DNA of 64,000 nt from DASRDZ01 sp035569495 (GTDB taxonomy: Bacteria; Chloroflexota; Dormibacteria; Aeolococcales; Aeolococcaceae): positions 39,234 through 103,233 of the forward strand of contig DATMMX010000002.1 of assembly GCA_035569495.1 (NCBI GenBank), in the 5' to 3' direction. Made by a program: the position numbers and the translations under genes. Below, piece by piece: positions 8,835-17,600 of this stretch. The notes beneath the pieces were generated by a model. The model saw only the letters and a list, made by a program, of their open reading frames with translations, was not told the origin of the DNA and did no database searches. Every line of letters starts with the position of its first letter. Positions within the stretch are counted from its first letter, which is position 1.

Positions 8835-9392
8835 TCAGACCTCCAGGATCTCCTGCTCCTTCTTGTGGGCGACCTCGTCCACCCTGGCGACGAAGCGGTC
8901 GGTGATCTTCTGGAGATGGGCGAGGCCGCGGTCGAGCTCGTCGCTGCCCACCTCGCCGTCCTTCTCGATCTTGCGGATGTGCTCGACCTCGTCGCGCCGG
9001 ATGTTGCGGATGGCCACGCGCGCCGCCTCGGCCTTCTGCTTGGCCATCTTGACGAACTCCTTGCGGCGGTCCTCGGTGAGCGGCGGGATGGGGATGCGGA
9101 TCATGGCGCCGTCGTTGGACGGGTTGAGGCCGAGCTGGCTGGTCTGGATCGCCTTCTCGATCGCCGCCATGGCGCCGCGGTCGTAGGGCTGGATGACCAG
9201 CAGGCGCGCCTCGGGCGCTGTGATGCTGGCCAGCGAGAGCAGCGGCGTCGCCGTGCCGTAGTAGTCGATCTGCAGGCGGTCGACCAGCGCGGGGGTGGCC
9301 CGGCCGGTGCGGATGCTGGACAGGTCCTTGTGCAGCGCCTCGACGCTCTTGTCCATGCGCTCCTCGGCGTCCTTCAACCAGTCGTCGATCAT
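8835..9392 (-). CDS. frr: ribosome recycling factor
   Basis: Splits post-termination ribosomes with EF-G. 185 residues, normal length, with the conserved opening LSSIRTGRATPALVD and the helix DEVEHIRKIEKDGEV; ends in the typical three-helix-bundle segment. The ATG overlaps the pyrH stop as ATGA. The order rpsB-tsf-pyrH-frr-uppS is conserved over many phyla and supports the call. Confidence 0.97.
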   Translation of the reverse strand: MIDDWLKDAEERMDKSVEALHKDLSSIRTGRATPALVDRLQIDYYGTATPLLSLASITAPEARLLVIQPYDRGAMAAIEKAIQTSQLGLNPSNDGAMIRIPIPPLTEDRRKEFVKMAKQKAEAARVAIRNIRRDEVEHIRKIEKDGEVGSDELDRGLAHLQKITDRFVARVDEVAHKKEQEILEV

Positions 9393-10183
9393 CGTGCGCG
9401 CTCTGCGGCCTCCGTCGGTGCGGTGTCGTTGTCGTCGACCAGGGTGCCGATGTCCTCGCCCATGACCACGCGCTCGATGCTGCCCTCGCTGAGCAGGTCG
9501 AAGACGACGATGGGCGTGCGGTTGTCCATGCAGAGGGTGAGCGCGGTGTTGTCCATCACGGTGAGGCCGCGGTTGAGGACCTCCATGTAGGACAGGTGGT
9601 GCAGGCGCTCGGCGGTGCTGTCCTTGAGCGGGTCGGCGGTGTAGATGCCGTCGACCTTGGTGGCCTTGAGCAGCACCTCGGCGCCGATCTCGGCGGCGCG
9701 CAGGGCGGCGGTGGTGTCGGTGGTGAAGAACGGGTTGCCGGTGCCCGCGCCGAGGATGACCACGCGGCCCTTCTCCAGGTGGCGCACCGCGCGTCGCGGG
9801 ATGAACGGCTCGGCGACCTGGTGCATGGCGATCGCCGACTGCACGCGGCACTGCAGCCCGCGCCGCTCCAGCGCGTCGCGCAGCGCCAGCGCGTTGATCA
9901 TGGTGGCCAGCATGCCCATGTAGTCGCCGGTGACCCGGTCGACGCCGCGGGCGCTGGCCTCCATGCCGCGCACGATGTTGCCACCTCCGACCACAACCGC
10001 CACCTGCACCTGGTGGGCGACGACGCGCTCGATCTGGGTGGCGATGAAGGCGGCGACGGCGGGGTCGATGCCGTAGGCGAGGCTGCCCATCAGGGCCTCG
10101 CCGCTCAGCTTGAGGACGACCCGCGACCAGCGCGGCGCGCCCTGCGGGCGGCGCTCGACCCTGCCGGTGGTTGCCACCTCCAA
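9389..10183 (-). CDS. pyrH: UMP kinase
   Basis: Phosphorylates UMP to UDP; hexameric amino-acid-kinase fold. Visible motifs: VVLKLSGEALMG, VVGGGNIVRG, GDYMGMLATMINALAL and GTGNPFFTTDTTAALRA. The 264 residues include about 20 extra N-terminal residues before the core. The start is taken as TTG at 10183, 17 nt after the tsf stop; a GTG two codons later is an alternative, and neither has a strong ribosome site. The last 15 residues (DDNDTAPTEAAERAR) are a variable tail. Confidence 0.96.
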   Translation of the reverse strand: MEVATTGRVERRPQGAPRWSRVVLKLSGEALMGSLAYGIDPAVAAFIATQIERVVAHQVQVAVVVGGGNIVRGMEASARGVDRVTGDYMGMLATMINALALRDALERRGLQCRVQSAIAMHQVAEPFIPRRAVRHLEKGRVVILGAGTGNPFFTTDTTAALRAAEIGAEVLLKATKVDGIYTADPLKDSTAERLHHLSYMEVLNRGLTVMDNTALTLCMDNRTPIVVFDLLSEGSIERVVMGEDIGTLVDDNDTAPTEAAERAR

Positions 10184-10199
10184 CTCGGTGCCGGTCCCG

Positions 10200-10856
10200 C
10201 TACTCGGCCGCGACGCCGGCGGGCTCGCCGTCGGGCGACTCCTGCTCCGCGCCCGCCGTCTCCCCCACCGCGAAGCGGGCGAAGCGGGCCACGGTGATGT
10301 TCTCGCCGAGCTTGGCGATGGCCTCGCTGATCAGGTCCTTGACCTTCTTCTTGGGCTCGCGGATGTAGGGCTGGTCGAGCAGCACGATCTCGCCGTAGAA
10401 GGCGTCGAGCTTGCCGCTGATGATCTTGTCCTGCACGTTGGCGGGCTTGTCGGCCACCTGGGCGCGGAAGATCGCCGTCTCGCGCTCGATCGCCTCGGCG
10501 GGCACCTCCTCGCGGCGCACGTACTGCGGCGAGGCGCCGGCGATGTGCAGCGCGATCTCGTGGGCGAGGTGCTTGAAGTCGTCGGTCTTGGCGACGAAGT
10601 CGGACTCGCAGTTGACCTCGACGAGCACGCCCACACGACCCACGCCGCTGGCGTGGTGCACGTACGACTCGATGGCGCCCTCGCCGGTGCTGCGCCCGGC
10701 CTTCTTGGCGGCCCGGGCCATCCCGTGCTCGCGCAGGTAGTCCTTGGCCTTCTCGATGTCGCCGCCGGTCTCGACCAGGGCGCGCTTGCTGTCCATCATT
10801 CCCGCCCCGGTCATGTCCCGGAGCTGCTTGACCTGTGCCGCGGTGATCTCGGCCAC
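10200..10856 (-). CDS. tsf: elongation factor Ts
   Basis: Nucleotide exchange factor for EF-Tu. The N-terminal UBA-like domain (VKQLRDMTGAGMMDSKRAL) and the TDDF exchange motif in SDFVAKTDDFKHLA are present. At 218 residues it is the short form with one main core subdomain, as in Thermus and cyanobacteria, plus a 20-residue acidic tail. GTG start. It lies 11 nt after rpsB. Confidence 0.97.
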   Translation of the reverse strand: MAEITAAQVKQLRDMTGAGMMDSKRALVETGGDIEKAKDYLREHGMARAAKKAGRSTGEGAIESYVHHASGVGRVGVLVEVNCESDFVAKTDDFKHLAHEIALHIAGASPQYVRREEVPAEAIERETAIFRAQVADKPANVQDKIISGKLDAFYGEIVLLDQPYIREPKKKVKDLISEAIAKLGENITVARFARFAVGETAGAEQESPDGEPAGVAAE

Positions 10857-10867
10857 GTTGCTGTTCC

Positions 10868-11758
10868 CTATGCCTCTTCGGCGCTGGCGAGGACGGGCTG
10901 GTCGGCCTTCTCCTGGGCGCCGTTCGCTGACTGTTCCTTCTGCTGGGCGGCGGCCGCGGCGTTGGCGGCGGCCGCCTGCGCCTCGGCCTCGGCGCGGGCC
11001 CGCTCGGCCGCCTCCGCGGCGGCGCGCGCCTCGGCGGCGACCTGCTCCTCGCGCTCGCGCAGCTCGCGCTCGCCGAGCAGCTGCTGGCCCTCGACGATGG
11101 CGTCGTTGACCAGGTTGGTGATCAGGCGGACGGCGCGGATGGCGTCGTCGTTGCCGGGGATCACCTTCTGGATCAGGTCGGGGTCGCAGTTGCTGTCGAC
11201 AATGGCAATAACCGGGATGCCCAGCTTGTTGGCCTCGCCGACGGCGAGCCGCTCCTTGCGGCAGTCGACCACGAAGAGCGCTCCGGGGAGCCGCTTCATG
11301 GTGACCATGCCGCCGAAGTTGCGCTCCAGCCGGTCCAGCTCGTCCTCCAGGACGTTGGCCTCCTTCTTGGTCATGCGCTCGAAGTCGCCGCGGTCACGGA
11401 TGGCGCGCACCTCCTGGAGGCGCTTGAGCTGGCGCTGGATGACGGTGAAGTTGGTCAGCATGCCGCCCATCCAGCGATGGGTGACGTAGTACTGGCCGCT
11501 GCGCTCGCAGGCCTCCTGGATGGTGTCCTGGGCCTGCTTCTTGGTGCCGACGAAGAGGATCTTCTCGCCCCGGCCGACCAGGTCGCGGGCGAAGTCGCAG
11601 GCCTCGTCGAGCAGCGTCTGGGTCTGCTGCAGGTCGATGATGTGGATGCCGTTGCGCGCAGTGAAGATGTACTGGCGCATCTTGGGATTCCACCGGCTGG
11701 TCTGGTGGCCGAAGTGGACTCCGGCCTCGAGGAGCTGGCGGAGGGTGGCGACGGGCAT
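10868..11758 (-). CDS. rpsB: 30S ribosomal protein S2
   Basis: Small-subunit protein that binds near the platform. The conserved start is LRQLLEAGVHFGHQTSRWNPKM and the core holds FVGTKKQAQDTI and GIPVIAIVDSNCDPD. At 296 residues it is longer than usual because of a 70-residue C-terminal Glu/Ala/Arg-rich helical tail (about 225-296) that probably protrudes from the ribosome. AGGAGG lies 9 nt before the ATG. A 140-nt structured leader and a TACACT promoter box precede it. Confidence 0.98.
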   Translation of the reverse strand: MPVATLRQLLEAGVHFGHQTSRWNPKMRQYIFTARNGIHIIDLQQTQTLLDEACDFARDLVGRGEKILFVGTKKQAQDTIQEACERSGQYYVTHRWMGGMLTNFTVIQRQLKRLQEVRAIRDRGDFERMTKKEANVLEDELDRLERNFGGMVTMKRLPGALFVVDCRKERLAVGEANKLGIPVIAIVDSNCDPDLIQKVIPGNDDAIRAVRLITNLVNDAIVEGQQLLGERELREREEQVAAEARAAAEAAERARAEAEAQAAAANAAAAAQQKEQSANGAQEKADQPVLASAEEA

Positions 11759-11794
11759 GGTCCCGTTCCTCCTGGTGTGGTGGGGTTGTGCCTC

Positions 11795-11864
11795 CGCCCG
11801 GCGTCGTCCGCTGCTGGCGACTCACCCCTGCGCGGGGCACCCGTCGCCAGGCGTCGGCCGGGCG
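11795..11864 (-). promoter_or_regulatory. folded 5' leader of rpsB
   Basis: Two nested perfect stems lie between the rpsB promoter and its ribosome site. The outer stem pairs CGCCCGGC (11795-11802) with GCCGGGCG (11857-11864). The inner stem pairs CTGGCGAC (11814-11821) with GTCGCCAG (11843-11850) and encloses CCCC/GGGG. Ribosomal S2 commonly represses its own operon through such a leader; here that role is inferred. Confidence 0.45.
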
Positions 11865-11896
11865 TGCGAAATCGGCTTTGCGAGCCGTTGGCCGTC

Positions 11897-11902
11897 AGTG
11901 TA
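11897..11902 (-). promoter_or_regulatory. -10 box of the rpsB-tsf promoter
   Basis: TACACT on the minus strand, 139 nt before the rpsB ATG and after the hslU stop. The -35 region (GTTTCC at 17 nt) is weak. Confidence 0.45.
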
Positions 11903-11910
11903 CCAGGGGA

Positions 11911-11931
11911 CGCCGGGCGGGAAACCCGGCG
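11911..11931 (-). terminator. hairpin after hslU
   Basis: CGCCGGG and CCCGGCG form a perfect 7-bp stem with a 7-nt loop starting 6 nt after the hslU stop. No T tract follows, so intrinsic termination is uncertain; it separates hslVU from the rpsB promoter. Confidence 0.35.
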
Positions 11932-11936
11932 GCGGG

Positions 11937-13523
11937 CTAGAGCACGTAGCGGCGCAGGTCCTCGTTGCGGACCAGGTCGGCGAGGCGGCGGCGGACGTAC
12001 TCGGCGTCGACGGTGACCGTCTGGCCGGCGTGGTCCTCGGCGCTGAAGCTCAGCTCCTCGAGCACCTTCTCCATGATGGTGAAGAGGCGGCGGGCGCCGA
12101 TGTTCTCGTCCTGCTCGTTGACCACGGCCGCCTGATGGGCCAGCTCGTGCAGGCCGTCCTCGGCGAACTCGAGCGTGACCTCCTCGGTCTTGAGCAGCGC
12201 CGAGTACTGCTTGGTGAGCGCGTTGCTGGGCTCGACCAGGATGCGCTGCAGGTCGTCCTCGGTGAGCGGCTTGAGCTCGACGCGGATGGGGAAGCGGCCC
12301 TGGAACTCGGGGATCAGGTCGCTCGGCTTGACGACGTTGAACGCTCCTGCGGCGACGAAGAGGATGTGGTCGGTGCGCACCGCCCCGTAGCGGGTGTGCA
12401 CGGTCGAGCCCTCGACCAGGGGGAGCAGGTCGCGCTGCACGCCCTCGCCGCTGACGTCGGGACCGTGCTCGGGCGAGCGGCCGCCGGCGATCTTGTCGAC
12501 CTCGTCGACGAAGACGATGCCGTCGTCCTCGACCGCCTTGATCGAGTCGTCGTAGAGGCGGTCCATGTCGACCAGGCGGTCGGTCTCCTCCTGGGCGAGG
12601 ACGTTGCGGGCGTCGGCGACGGTCATGCGGCGCTGGCGCTTGCGGGGCGGAGCCATCTGCGAGAAGAAGTCGCTCAGCGCGTAGCCGATCTCCTCGGCGC
12701 CGCTGCCGCTGAAGGCCTCCATCACCGGCTGGTAGGGCTCCTCGACCTCGACCTCGATCTCGCGGTCCTCGAGCTGCTTGCTGCGCAGCTTCTTGAGCAG
12801 CTGGCGCTTGCGCAGGCGGCGACGGCGGCGGCGCTGCTCGTCGTCGGCGGCGGGCGTTGGCGGCGCTGCTGTTGACGCTGCTGGCTCGGCGGTGTCGGCG
12901 GCGTCCGCGGGCGGCTGCGGTGCTTGGGTGGTCGTCTCGTCGCTCGCGGGGCGTCCGGCCTCTCGCTCCTTGCGCTCCTCGGCGTCGAGCAGGGTTTCGA
13001 GGATGCGGTCCTCGGCGAGCTCCTTGGCGCGGTCCTCGACCTCCTCCATGCGGGCGTTCTGGAGGTCGGTGATGGTCTGCTCGAGCAGGTCGCGGATGAT
13101 CGACTCCACGTCGCGGCCGACGTAGCCGACCTCGGTGAACTTGGTCGCCTCGACCTTGATGAACGGCGAGTTGGTCATGCGGGCCAGGCGGCGGGCGATC
13201 TCCGTCTTGCCGACGCCGGTGGGGCCGATCATCAGGATGTTCTTGGGCAGGACCTCGTCGCGCATGTCCTCGGGGAGGCGCTGGCGGCGGACGCGGTTGC
13301 GCAGGGCGATGGCGACGGAGCGCTTGGCTTCGGACTGGCCGATGATGTACTCGTCCAGGCGGCGGACGATCTCCTTGGGGCGGAGGTCGTCGCTGGGCGA
13401 CTCGGTTGCGGCGGCTTGCTTCGAAGGTTGCGTCGCGTTGGCGGTGCCGTCGCTCGATGTGGGGTCGGTCGCGACGCCATTCGTGGGCGGCGTTGGCTCA
13501 GCGGCGACGAGCGGTTCGCTCAC
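11937..13523 (-). CDS. hslU: HslU ATPase subunit of the HslUV protease, with long disordered insert
   Basis: AAA+ unfoldase that feeds proteins to HslV. Walker A GPTGVGKT is at 100-107, Walker B is FVDEVDKIAGG, and the C-terminal tail ends RNEDLRRYVL, the segment that docks into HslV. Two additions stand out: an extra N-terminal segment of about 46 low-complexity residues, and a Thr/Pro/Ala-rich insert followed by a run of Arg/Lys (DEQRRRRRRLRKRQLLKKL) inside the I-domain. This brings the protein to 528 residues against about 440-460 normally. GTG start overlaps the hslV stop as GTGA. Confidence 0.96.
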   Translation of the reverse strand: MSEPLVAAEPTPPTNGVATDPTSSDGTANATQPSKQAAATESPSDDLRPKEIVRRLDEYIIGQSEAKRSVAIALRNRVRRQRLPEDMRDEVLPKNILMIGPTGVGKTEIARRLARMTNSPFIKVEATKFTEVGYVGRDVESIIRDLLEQTITDLQNARMEEVEDRAKELAEDRILETLLDAEERKEREAGRPASDETTTQAPQPPADAADTAEPAASTAAPPTPAADDEQRRRRRRLRKRQLLKKLRSKQLEDREIEVEVEEPYQPVMEAFSGSGAEEIGYALSDFFSQMAPPRKRQRRMTVADARNVLAQEETDRLVDMDRLYDDSIKAVEDDGIVFVDEVDKIAGGRSPEHGPDVSGEGVQRDLLPLVEGSTVHTRYGAVRTDHILFVAAGAFNVVKPSDLIPEFQGRFPIRVELKPLTEDDLQRILVEPSNALTKQYSALLKTEEVTLEFAEDGLHELAHQAAVVNEQDENIGARRLFTIMEKVLEELSFSAEDHAGQTVTVDAEYVRRRLADLVRNEDLRRYVL

Positions 13524-14071
13524 GGTGCCTGCTCCACGATCTCCACGCTGATGTGATCGTTGGTGTAGATGCACAGCGTCGCGGCGATCTCCAGCGCGCG
13601 GCGCGCGATCTGCTCCGCAGTTTGTGCCGTGTTCTGCAGCAACGCCTTGGCCGCCGCCTGCGCGTACGGGCCGCCGCTGCCGATCGCCACCACGTCGTCG
13701 TCGGGCTCGATGACCTCGCCCTCGCCGCTGAGCAGCAGGAGCTGCTCCGCGTTGGCGACGATGAGCATGGCGTCGAGGTGGCGCAGGTACTTGTCGGTGC
13801 GCCACTCCTTGCTCAGCTCGACGGCGCCGCGCAGCAGGTTGCCCTGGTGCTTCTCCAGGTGCTGCTCGAACTTGTCGAAGAGGGTGAAGGCGTCGGCGAC
13901 GGCGCCGGCGAAGCCGACCACGACCTGGTCGCGGTAGATGCGCCGCACCTTGGAGGCGCTGTGCTTCATCACCACGTCGCCCACCGTGACCTGCCCGTCC
14001 CCGGCGACCGCGGTGCGGCCGTCGCGCTTGACGGCGACGATGGTGGTGGCGCGGATGCGCCGGCTTTCCAT
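13520..14071 (-). CDS. hslV: HslV peptidase with 8-residue propeptide
   Basis: Proteasome-like threonine peptidase partner of HslU. The active N-terminal Thr is expected to be Thr9 in RATTIVAVKRDG, because Escherichia HslV begins TTIV after Met removal; residues MESRRIRA would then be cleaved off as a propeptide. GDGQVTVGDVVMKHSASKVR and VGFAGAVADAFTLFDKFE are conserved core blocks. 183 residues. It overlaps the topA stop (TGATG). The topA-hslV-hslU order matches Bacillus, but the xerC/codV recombinase gene usually between topA and hslV is missing. Confidence 0.96.
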   Translation of the reverse strand: MESRRIRATTIVAVKRDGRTAVAGDGQVTVGDVVMKHSASKVRRIYRDQVVVGFAGAVADAFTLFDKFEQHLEKHQGNLLRGAVELSKEWRTDKYLRHLDAMLIVANAEQLLLLSGEGEVIEPDDDVVAIGSGGPYAQAAAKALLQNTAQTAEQIARRALEIAATLCIYTNDHISVEIVEQAP

Positions 14072-16479
14072 CAGGACGGCGACCCGACCGGCTCCTCCGC
14101 CGGGGCGGTGGCGCCCTTGGGCGGGCGGTACTTGCACTTGGGGTACCCGGAGCAGCTCACGAACGGGCCGAAACGACCCTGGCGCTTGACCAGCGGCTTG
14201 CCGCAGTCGGGGCACTCCTCGCCGGTGGCCTCGGGCGCCGGGCGCGTCGACGCCGGGGCCGCGCCGCCCTCGGTGGAGGCGACGCCCTCGGCACGCGGCT
14301 GGATGTACTTGCAGCTCGGATAGCCGGTGCAGCCGATGAACGGTCCGCGCCGGCTGCTGCGCCGGGCCAGCGGCTTGCCGCAGTTGGGGCAGGTGCCCAG
14401 GTCCTCCTGGACCACCTGCACGATGCGCGCCGCGGCCGCGCCGTCGCCGGTGGCGGGGTCGCCCTCGGTGGCGGGGATGACCTGCACGTCGCCCTTGATG
14501 TACTTGCAGGACGGGTAGCCGCTGCAGCCGACGAACGGACCGCGCCGTCCCTGCCGGACGACCAGCTCCTTGCCGCACTGCGGGCACATCTCGCCGATGG
14601 CGACAGGCGCCGACTGGTCCTTGCCCTTGATGTACTTGCACTCGGGGTAGCGCGAGCAGCCGACGAACTTGCCGTACTTGCCCTCGCGCTCGACCAGCTC
14701 GCCCTGCTCGCACTCGGGGCAGGTCTCGCCGGTGCTCTTGGCGGGCACCTTGACCCGCTCCATGGTGGTCTCGGCGGTGGCGATGGTCCTGGCGAACGGC
14801 GCGTACCACTCGTCGATGGTGGGCACGTACTGGCGGGTGCCCTCCTCGATGCCGTCGAGGCGCTTCTCCATGTCGGCGGTGAAGGCGACGTCGACGATGT
14901 CGGGGAAGTGCTGGCGCAGCAGGGTGTCGACGGTCTTGCCCAGCTCGGTGGGATGCAGGCGGCGCTCCAGCTGCTCGACGTACTTGCGCGTCTCGATGAC
15001 CTCGATGGTCGGCGCGTACGTCGAGGGCCGGCCGATGCCGCGCTCCTCCAGCTCCTTGATCAGCGACGCCTCGGTGAAGCGCGGAGGCGGCTGGGTGAAG
15101 TGCTGCTCGCGCTTCAGCTCGGTGGCGGTGAGCAGGTCGTCCTGCTGCAGCGCGGGCAGGCTGCGGTCGTCCTTGTCGTCGTCGCGGCGCCACACCCTGG
15201 TGAAGCCGTCGAAGCGCAGCACCGAGCCGTTGGCGCGGAAGACGTAGTCGCCGGCCTCCATGTCGACGCGCGTGGTGTCGAAACGCGCGGCCGACATCTG
15301 GCTGGCCACGAAGCGGCGCCAGATCAGCTCGTAGAGCCGGGCCTGCTGCGGAGTGAGGTGCTTGCTGATCTGCTCGGGAGTGCGGCCGACGTCGGTGGGG
15401 CGGATCGCCTCGTGGGCGTCCTGCACGTTGGCGTTGGGGTTGGCCTTGGCGGCGCGCGGCGCGCCCTTGCGGACGTACTCCTTGCCGAACTGCGAGGTGA
15501 TGTGCGCGGCGGTGGCGTCGCGGGCGACGTCGCTGATGCGCGTCGAGTCGGTGCGCATGTAGGTGATCAGGCCGGTGGGGCCGTCGCCGACGTCGACGCC
15601 CTCGTACAGCTCCTGGGCGATGCTCATGGTGCGCTTGGGCGGGAAGCGCAGGCGGGTGCTGGCGTCCTGCTGCAGGGTGCTGGTGGTGTACGGCAGCGGG
15701 GCCTGGCGGGTGACCTCCTTGGCCTCGATCGCGGTGACCCTGAACTGCGGGGTGCTCGCGCTCGGCTTGCCGTTCTCGTCGACGCCGAGCCGGCGGATCA
15801 CCTCCAGGGCCTCGGCCTCGGTGCCCAGCTCCAGCTTGTTGCTGTCCTTGCGCTGCGCGTAGAGGCGCGCGGTGACGGTGTCGCCGTCCTTGGTGAGGAT
15901 GGCGTCGATGGTCCAGGACTCCTTGGCGACGAAGGCCTCGATCTCGTTCTCGCGATCGACCACCAGGCGGACCGCGACGGACTGCACCCGCCCCGCGCTG
16001 AGCCCGGTGCGCACCTTGCGCCAGAGCAGCGGGCTGAGCCGGTAGCCGACCAGGCGGTCGATGACCCGGCGGGCCTCCTGGGCGGAGACCAGGTCACGGT
16101 CGATCTTGCGGGGCTGGCTCATCGCCGCCTCGACGGCGCCGCGGGTGATCTCGTGGAAGACGATGCGGTCGGGGTCGCGCAGCCCGAGCGCCTGGGCGAC
16201 GTGCCAGGCGATGGCCTCGCCCTCGCGGTCGGGGTCGGCGGCGAGGTAGACGTTGGTGGCGTCCTTGGCGGCCTTGCGCAGCTCCTTGATCTGCGTCTCC
16301 TTGCCCTTGATCACCTCGTACTGCGGCTCGAAGCCGTTCTCCACGTCGACGCCAAGCTTCGACTTGGGCAGGTCGCGGACGTGCCCCATCGACGCCTTGA
16401 TGGTGTAGCCGGAGCCGAGGAACTTGGCGAGGGTGCGGGCCTTGCTCGGGCTCTCGACGATGATCAGGTTGGTGGGCAT
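14071..16479 (-). CDS. topA: DNA topoisomerase I with four C-terminal zinc fingers
   Basis: Relaxes negative supercoils. Toprim domain: VESPSKARTL and LAADPDREGEAIAWH. Active-site Tyr lies in GLITYMRTDSTRIS. After residue about 590 come four topoisomerase-type C4 zinc fingers: CPECEQGELVEREGKYG, CPQCGKELVVRQGRRG, CPNCGKPLARRSSRRG and CPDCGKPLVKRQGRFG, each closed by a CSxYPxCKY-type half. 802 residues. ATG at 16479; no clear Shine-Dalgarno. A TGGACC/TATGAT promoter lies about 60 nt upstream. Confidence 0.97.
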   Translation of the reverse strand: MPTNLIIVESPSKARTLAKFLGSGYTIKASMGHVRDLPKSKLGVDVENGFEPQYEVIKGKETQIKELRKAAKDATNVYLAADPDREGEAIAWHVAQALGLRDPDRIVFHEITRGAVEAAMSQPRKIDRDLVSAQEARRVIDRLVGYRLSPLLWRKVRTGLSAGRVQSVAVRLVVDRENEIEAFVAKESWTIDAILTKDGDTVTARLYAQRKDSNKLELGTEAEALEVIRRLGVDENGKPSASTPQFRVTAIEAKEVTRQAPLPYTTSTLQQDASTRLRFPPKRTMSIAQELYEGVDVGDGPTGLITYMRTDSTRISDVARDATAAHITSQFGKEYVRKGAPRAAKANPNANVQDAHEAIRPTDVGRTPEQISKHLTPQQARLYELIWRRFVASQMSAARFDTTRVDMEAGDYVFRANGSVLRFDGFTRVWRRDDDKDDRSLPALQQDDLLTATELKREQHFTQPPPRFTEASLIKELEERGIGRPSTYAPTIEVIETRKYVEQLERRLHPTELGKTVDTLLRQHFPDIVDVAFTADMEKRLDGIEEGTRQYVPTIDEWYAPFARTIATAETTMERVKVPAKSTGETCPECEQGELVEREGKYGKFVGCSRYPECKYIKGKDQSAPVAIGEMCPQCGKELVVRQGRRGPFVGCSGYPSCKYIKGDVQVIPATEGDPATGDGAAAARIVQVVQEDLGTCPNCGKPLARRSSRRGPFIGCTGYPSCKYIQPRAEGVASTEGGAAPASTRPAPEATGEECPDCGKPLVKRQGRFGPFVSCSGYPKCKYRPPKGATAPAEEPVGSPS

Positions 16480-16539
16480 GGGGAGGGTTCTTCTCCGCGG
16501 ACGGCGCGGTGCGGGGCTGCGGGCCGCGTGGCGCGGCCG

Positions 16540-16567
16540 ATCATAACAGCGGCCTCCGAGCGGTCCA
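16540..16567 (-). promoter_or_regulatory. promoter of topA-hslVU
   Basis: On the minus strand TGGACC (16567-16562), a 16-nt spacer, then TATGAT (16545-16540), about 61 nt before the topA ATG and downstream of dprA. Confidence 0.5.
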
Positions 16568-16607
16568 GGGGGGTCGCCACAGGGTGATACCCCGGGTGGG
16601 CGGCACG

Positions 16608-17600
16608 TCAACCCCCTGCCCGGGATGGCACGGCTGGGGCAGTATGCGCCCCGGGTTGCGGTGGGACGTCCCTGGCGACCAGGCCGCCGGGGAGGCTGCG
16701 GACGTGGCCGGCGAGCTCCAGGCCGGCGAGCTGGGCTGCCAGGCGGGCGGGGCTCAGGCGCAGCGCGGCGGCGAGGCGGTCGGGGTGGACGGGGTCGGCG
16801 CCGATGCGGGCGAGCAGGGCGGCTTGCTCTTGTGGAAGTTCGTTGGCGGCGTGGTGCCGCCGGTCACCGCGCCGGGCGGGCGCTCCCGCGAAGGTGGGCG
16901 GCGGGATGGCCAGGCGGGCTCTGCCGCGGATGCCTTCGAGGGCTTCGGCGAGGCAGCCGACGGCGGTGAGGTCGGCGGTCTCCAGGAGCGGGATGGCGCC
17001 GTCGCGGACCAGGCGGTTGGTGCCGGCGCTGCGGTCGCTGAGCACCGAGCCGGGCACGGCGAAGACGTCGCGACCCAGGTCGGCGGCGTGGCGGGCGGTG
17101 CTGAGGGCGCCGCTGCGGTCGCTGGCCTCCACCACCACCAGGGCGGTGGCCAGGGCGGCGATGATCCGGTTGCGGCGGGGGAAGCGCCAGGGGGCGGGGA
17201 CGGTGCCGGGCGGCTCCTCGGTGACCACGCAGCCGCCGCGGGCGATGCGGTCGCGCAGGTCGCGGTGGGAGGGCGGGTAGCAGACGTCGATGCCGCAGCC
17301 GAGCACGGCGACGGTGGGCCCGCCGGAGTCCAGGGCGCCCTCGTGGGCGGCGCCGTCGATGCCCAGGGCCATGCCGCTGACCACAGGGATGCCCGCGGCG
17401 GCGAGGTCGGCGCCGAGGCGGCGGGCGATCTGCAGGCCGCCGTGGGTGGCGACGCGCGCGCCGACCACGGCGACGCGCGGGCCCGCTGGGATGGCGTCGC
17501 CGAGCACCCACAGCTCGGGAGGGCTGAGCTCCAGGTGCTCCAGCTCGGGCGGCCAGCCCGTGGCGCCGCGGGGGATGTGGCGGATGGGTCCGAGGGTCAT
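16608..17600 (-). CDS. dprA: DNA processing protein DprA
   Basis: Binds incoming single-stranded DNA and loads RecA during natural transformation. The Rossmann-like core shows VAVVGARVATHGG, VSGMALGIDGAAHEGAL, AVLGCGIDVCYPP and FPRRNRIIAALATALVVVEA; the C-terminal part (about 255-310) is a winged-helix-like DprA tail. 330 residues. Its ATG overlaps the comM stop (ATGA). The comM-dprA pair together with topA is a common arrangement. Other competence genes are not in the window. Confidence 0.95.
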   Translation of the reverse strand: MTLGPIRHIPRGATGWPPELEHLELSPPELWVLGDAIPAGPRVAVVGARVATHGGLQIARRLGADLAAAGIPVVSGMALGIDGAAHEGALDSGGPTVAVLGCGIDVCYPPSHRDLRDRIARGGCVVTEEPPGTVPAPWRFPRRNRIIAALATALVVVEASDRSGALSTARHAADLGRDVFAVPGSVLSDRSAGTNRLVRDGAIPLLETADLTAVGCLAEALEGIRGRARLAIPPPTFAGAPARRGDRRHHAANELPQEQAALLARIGADPVHPDRLAAALRLSPARLAAQLAGLELAGHVRSLPGGLVARDVPPQPGAHTAPAVPSRAGG

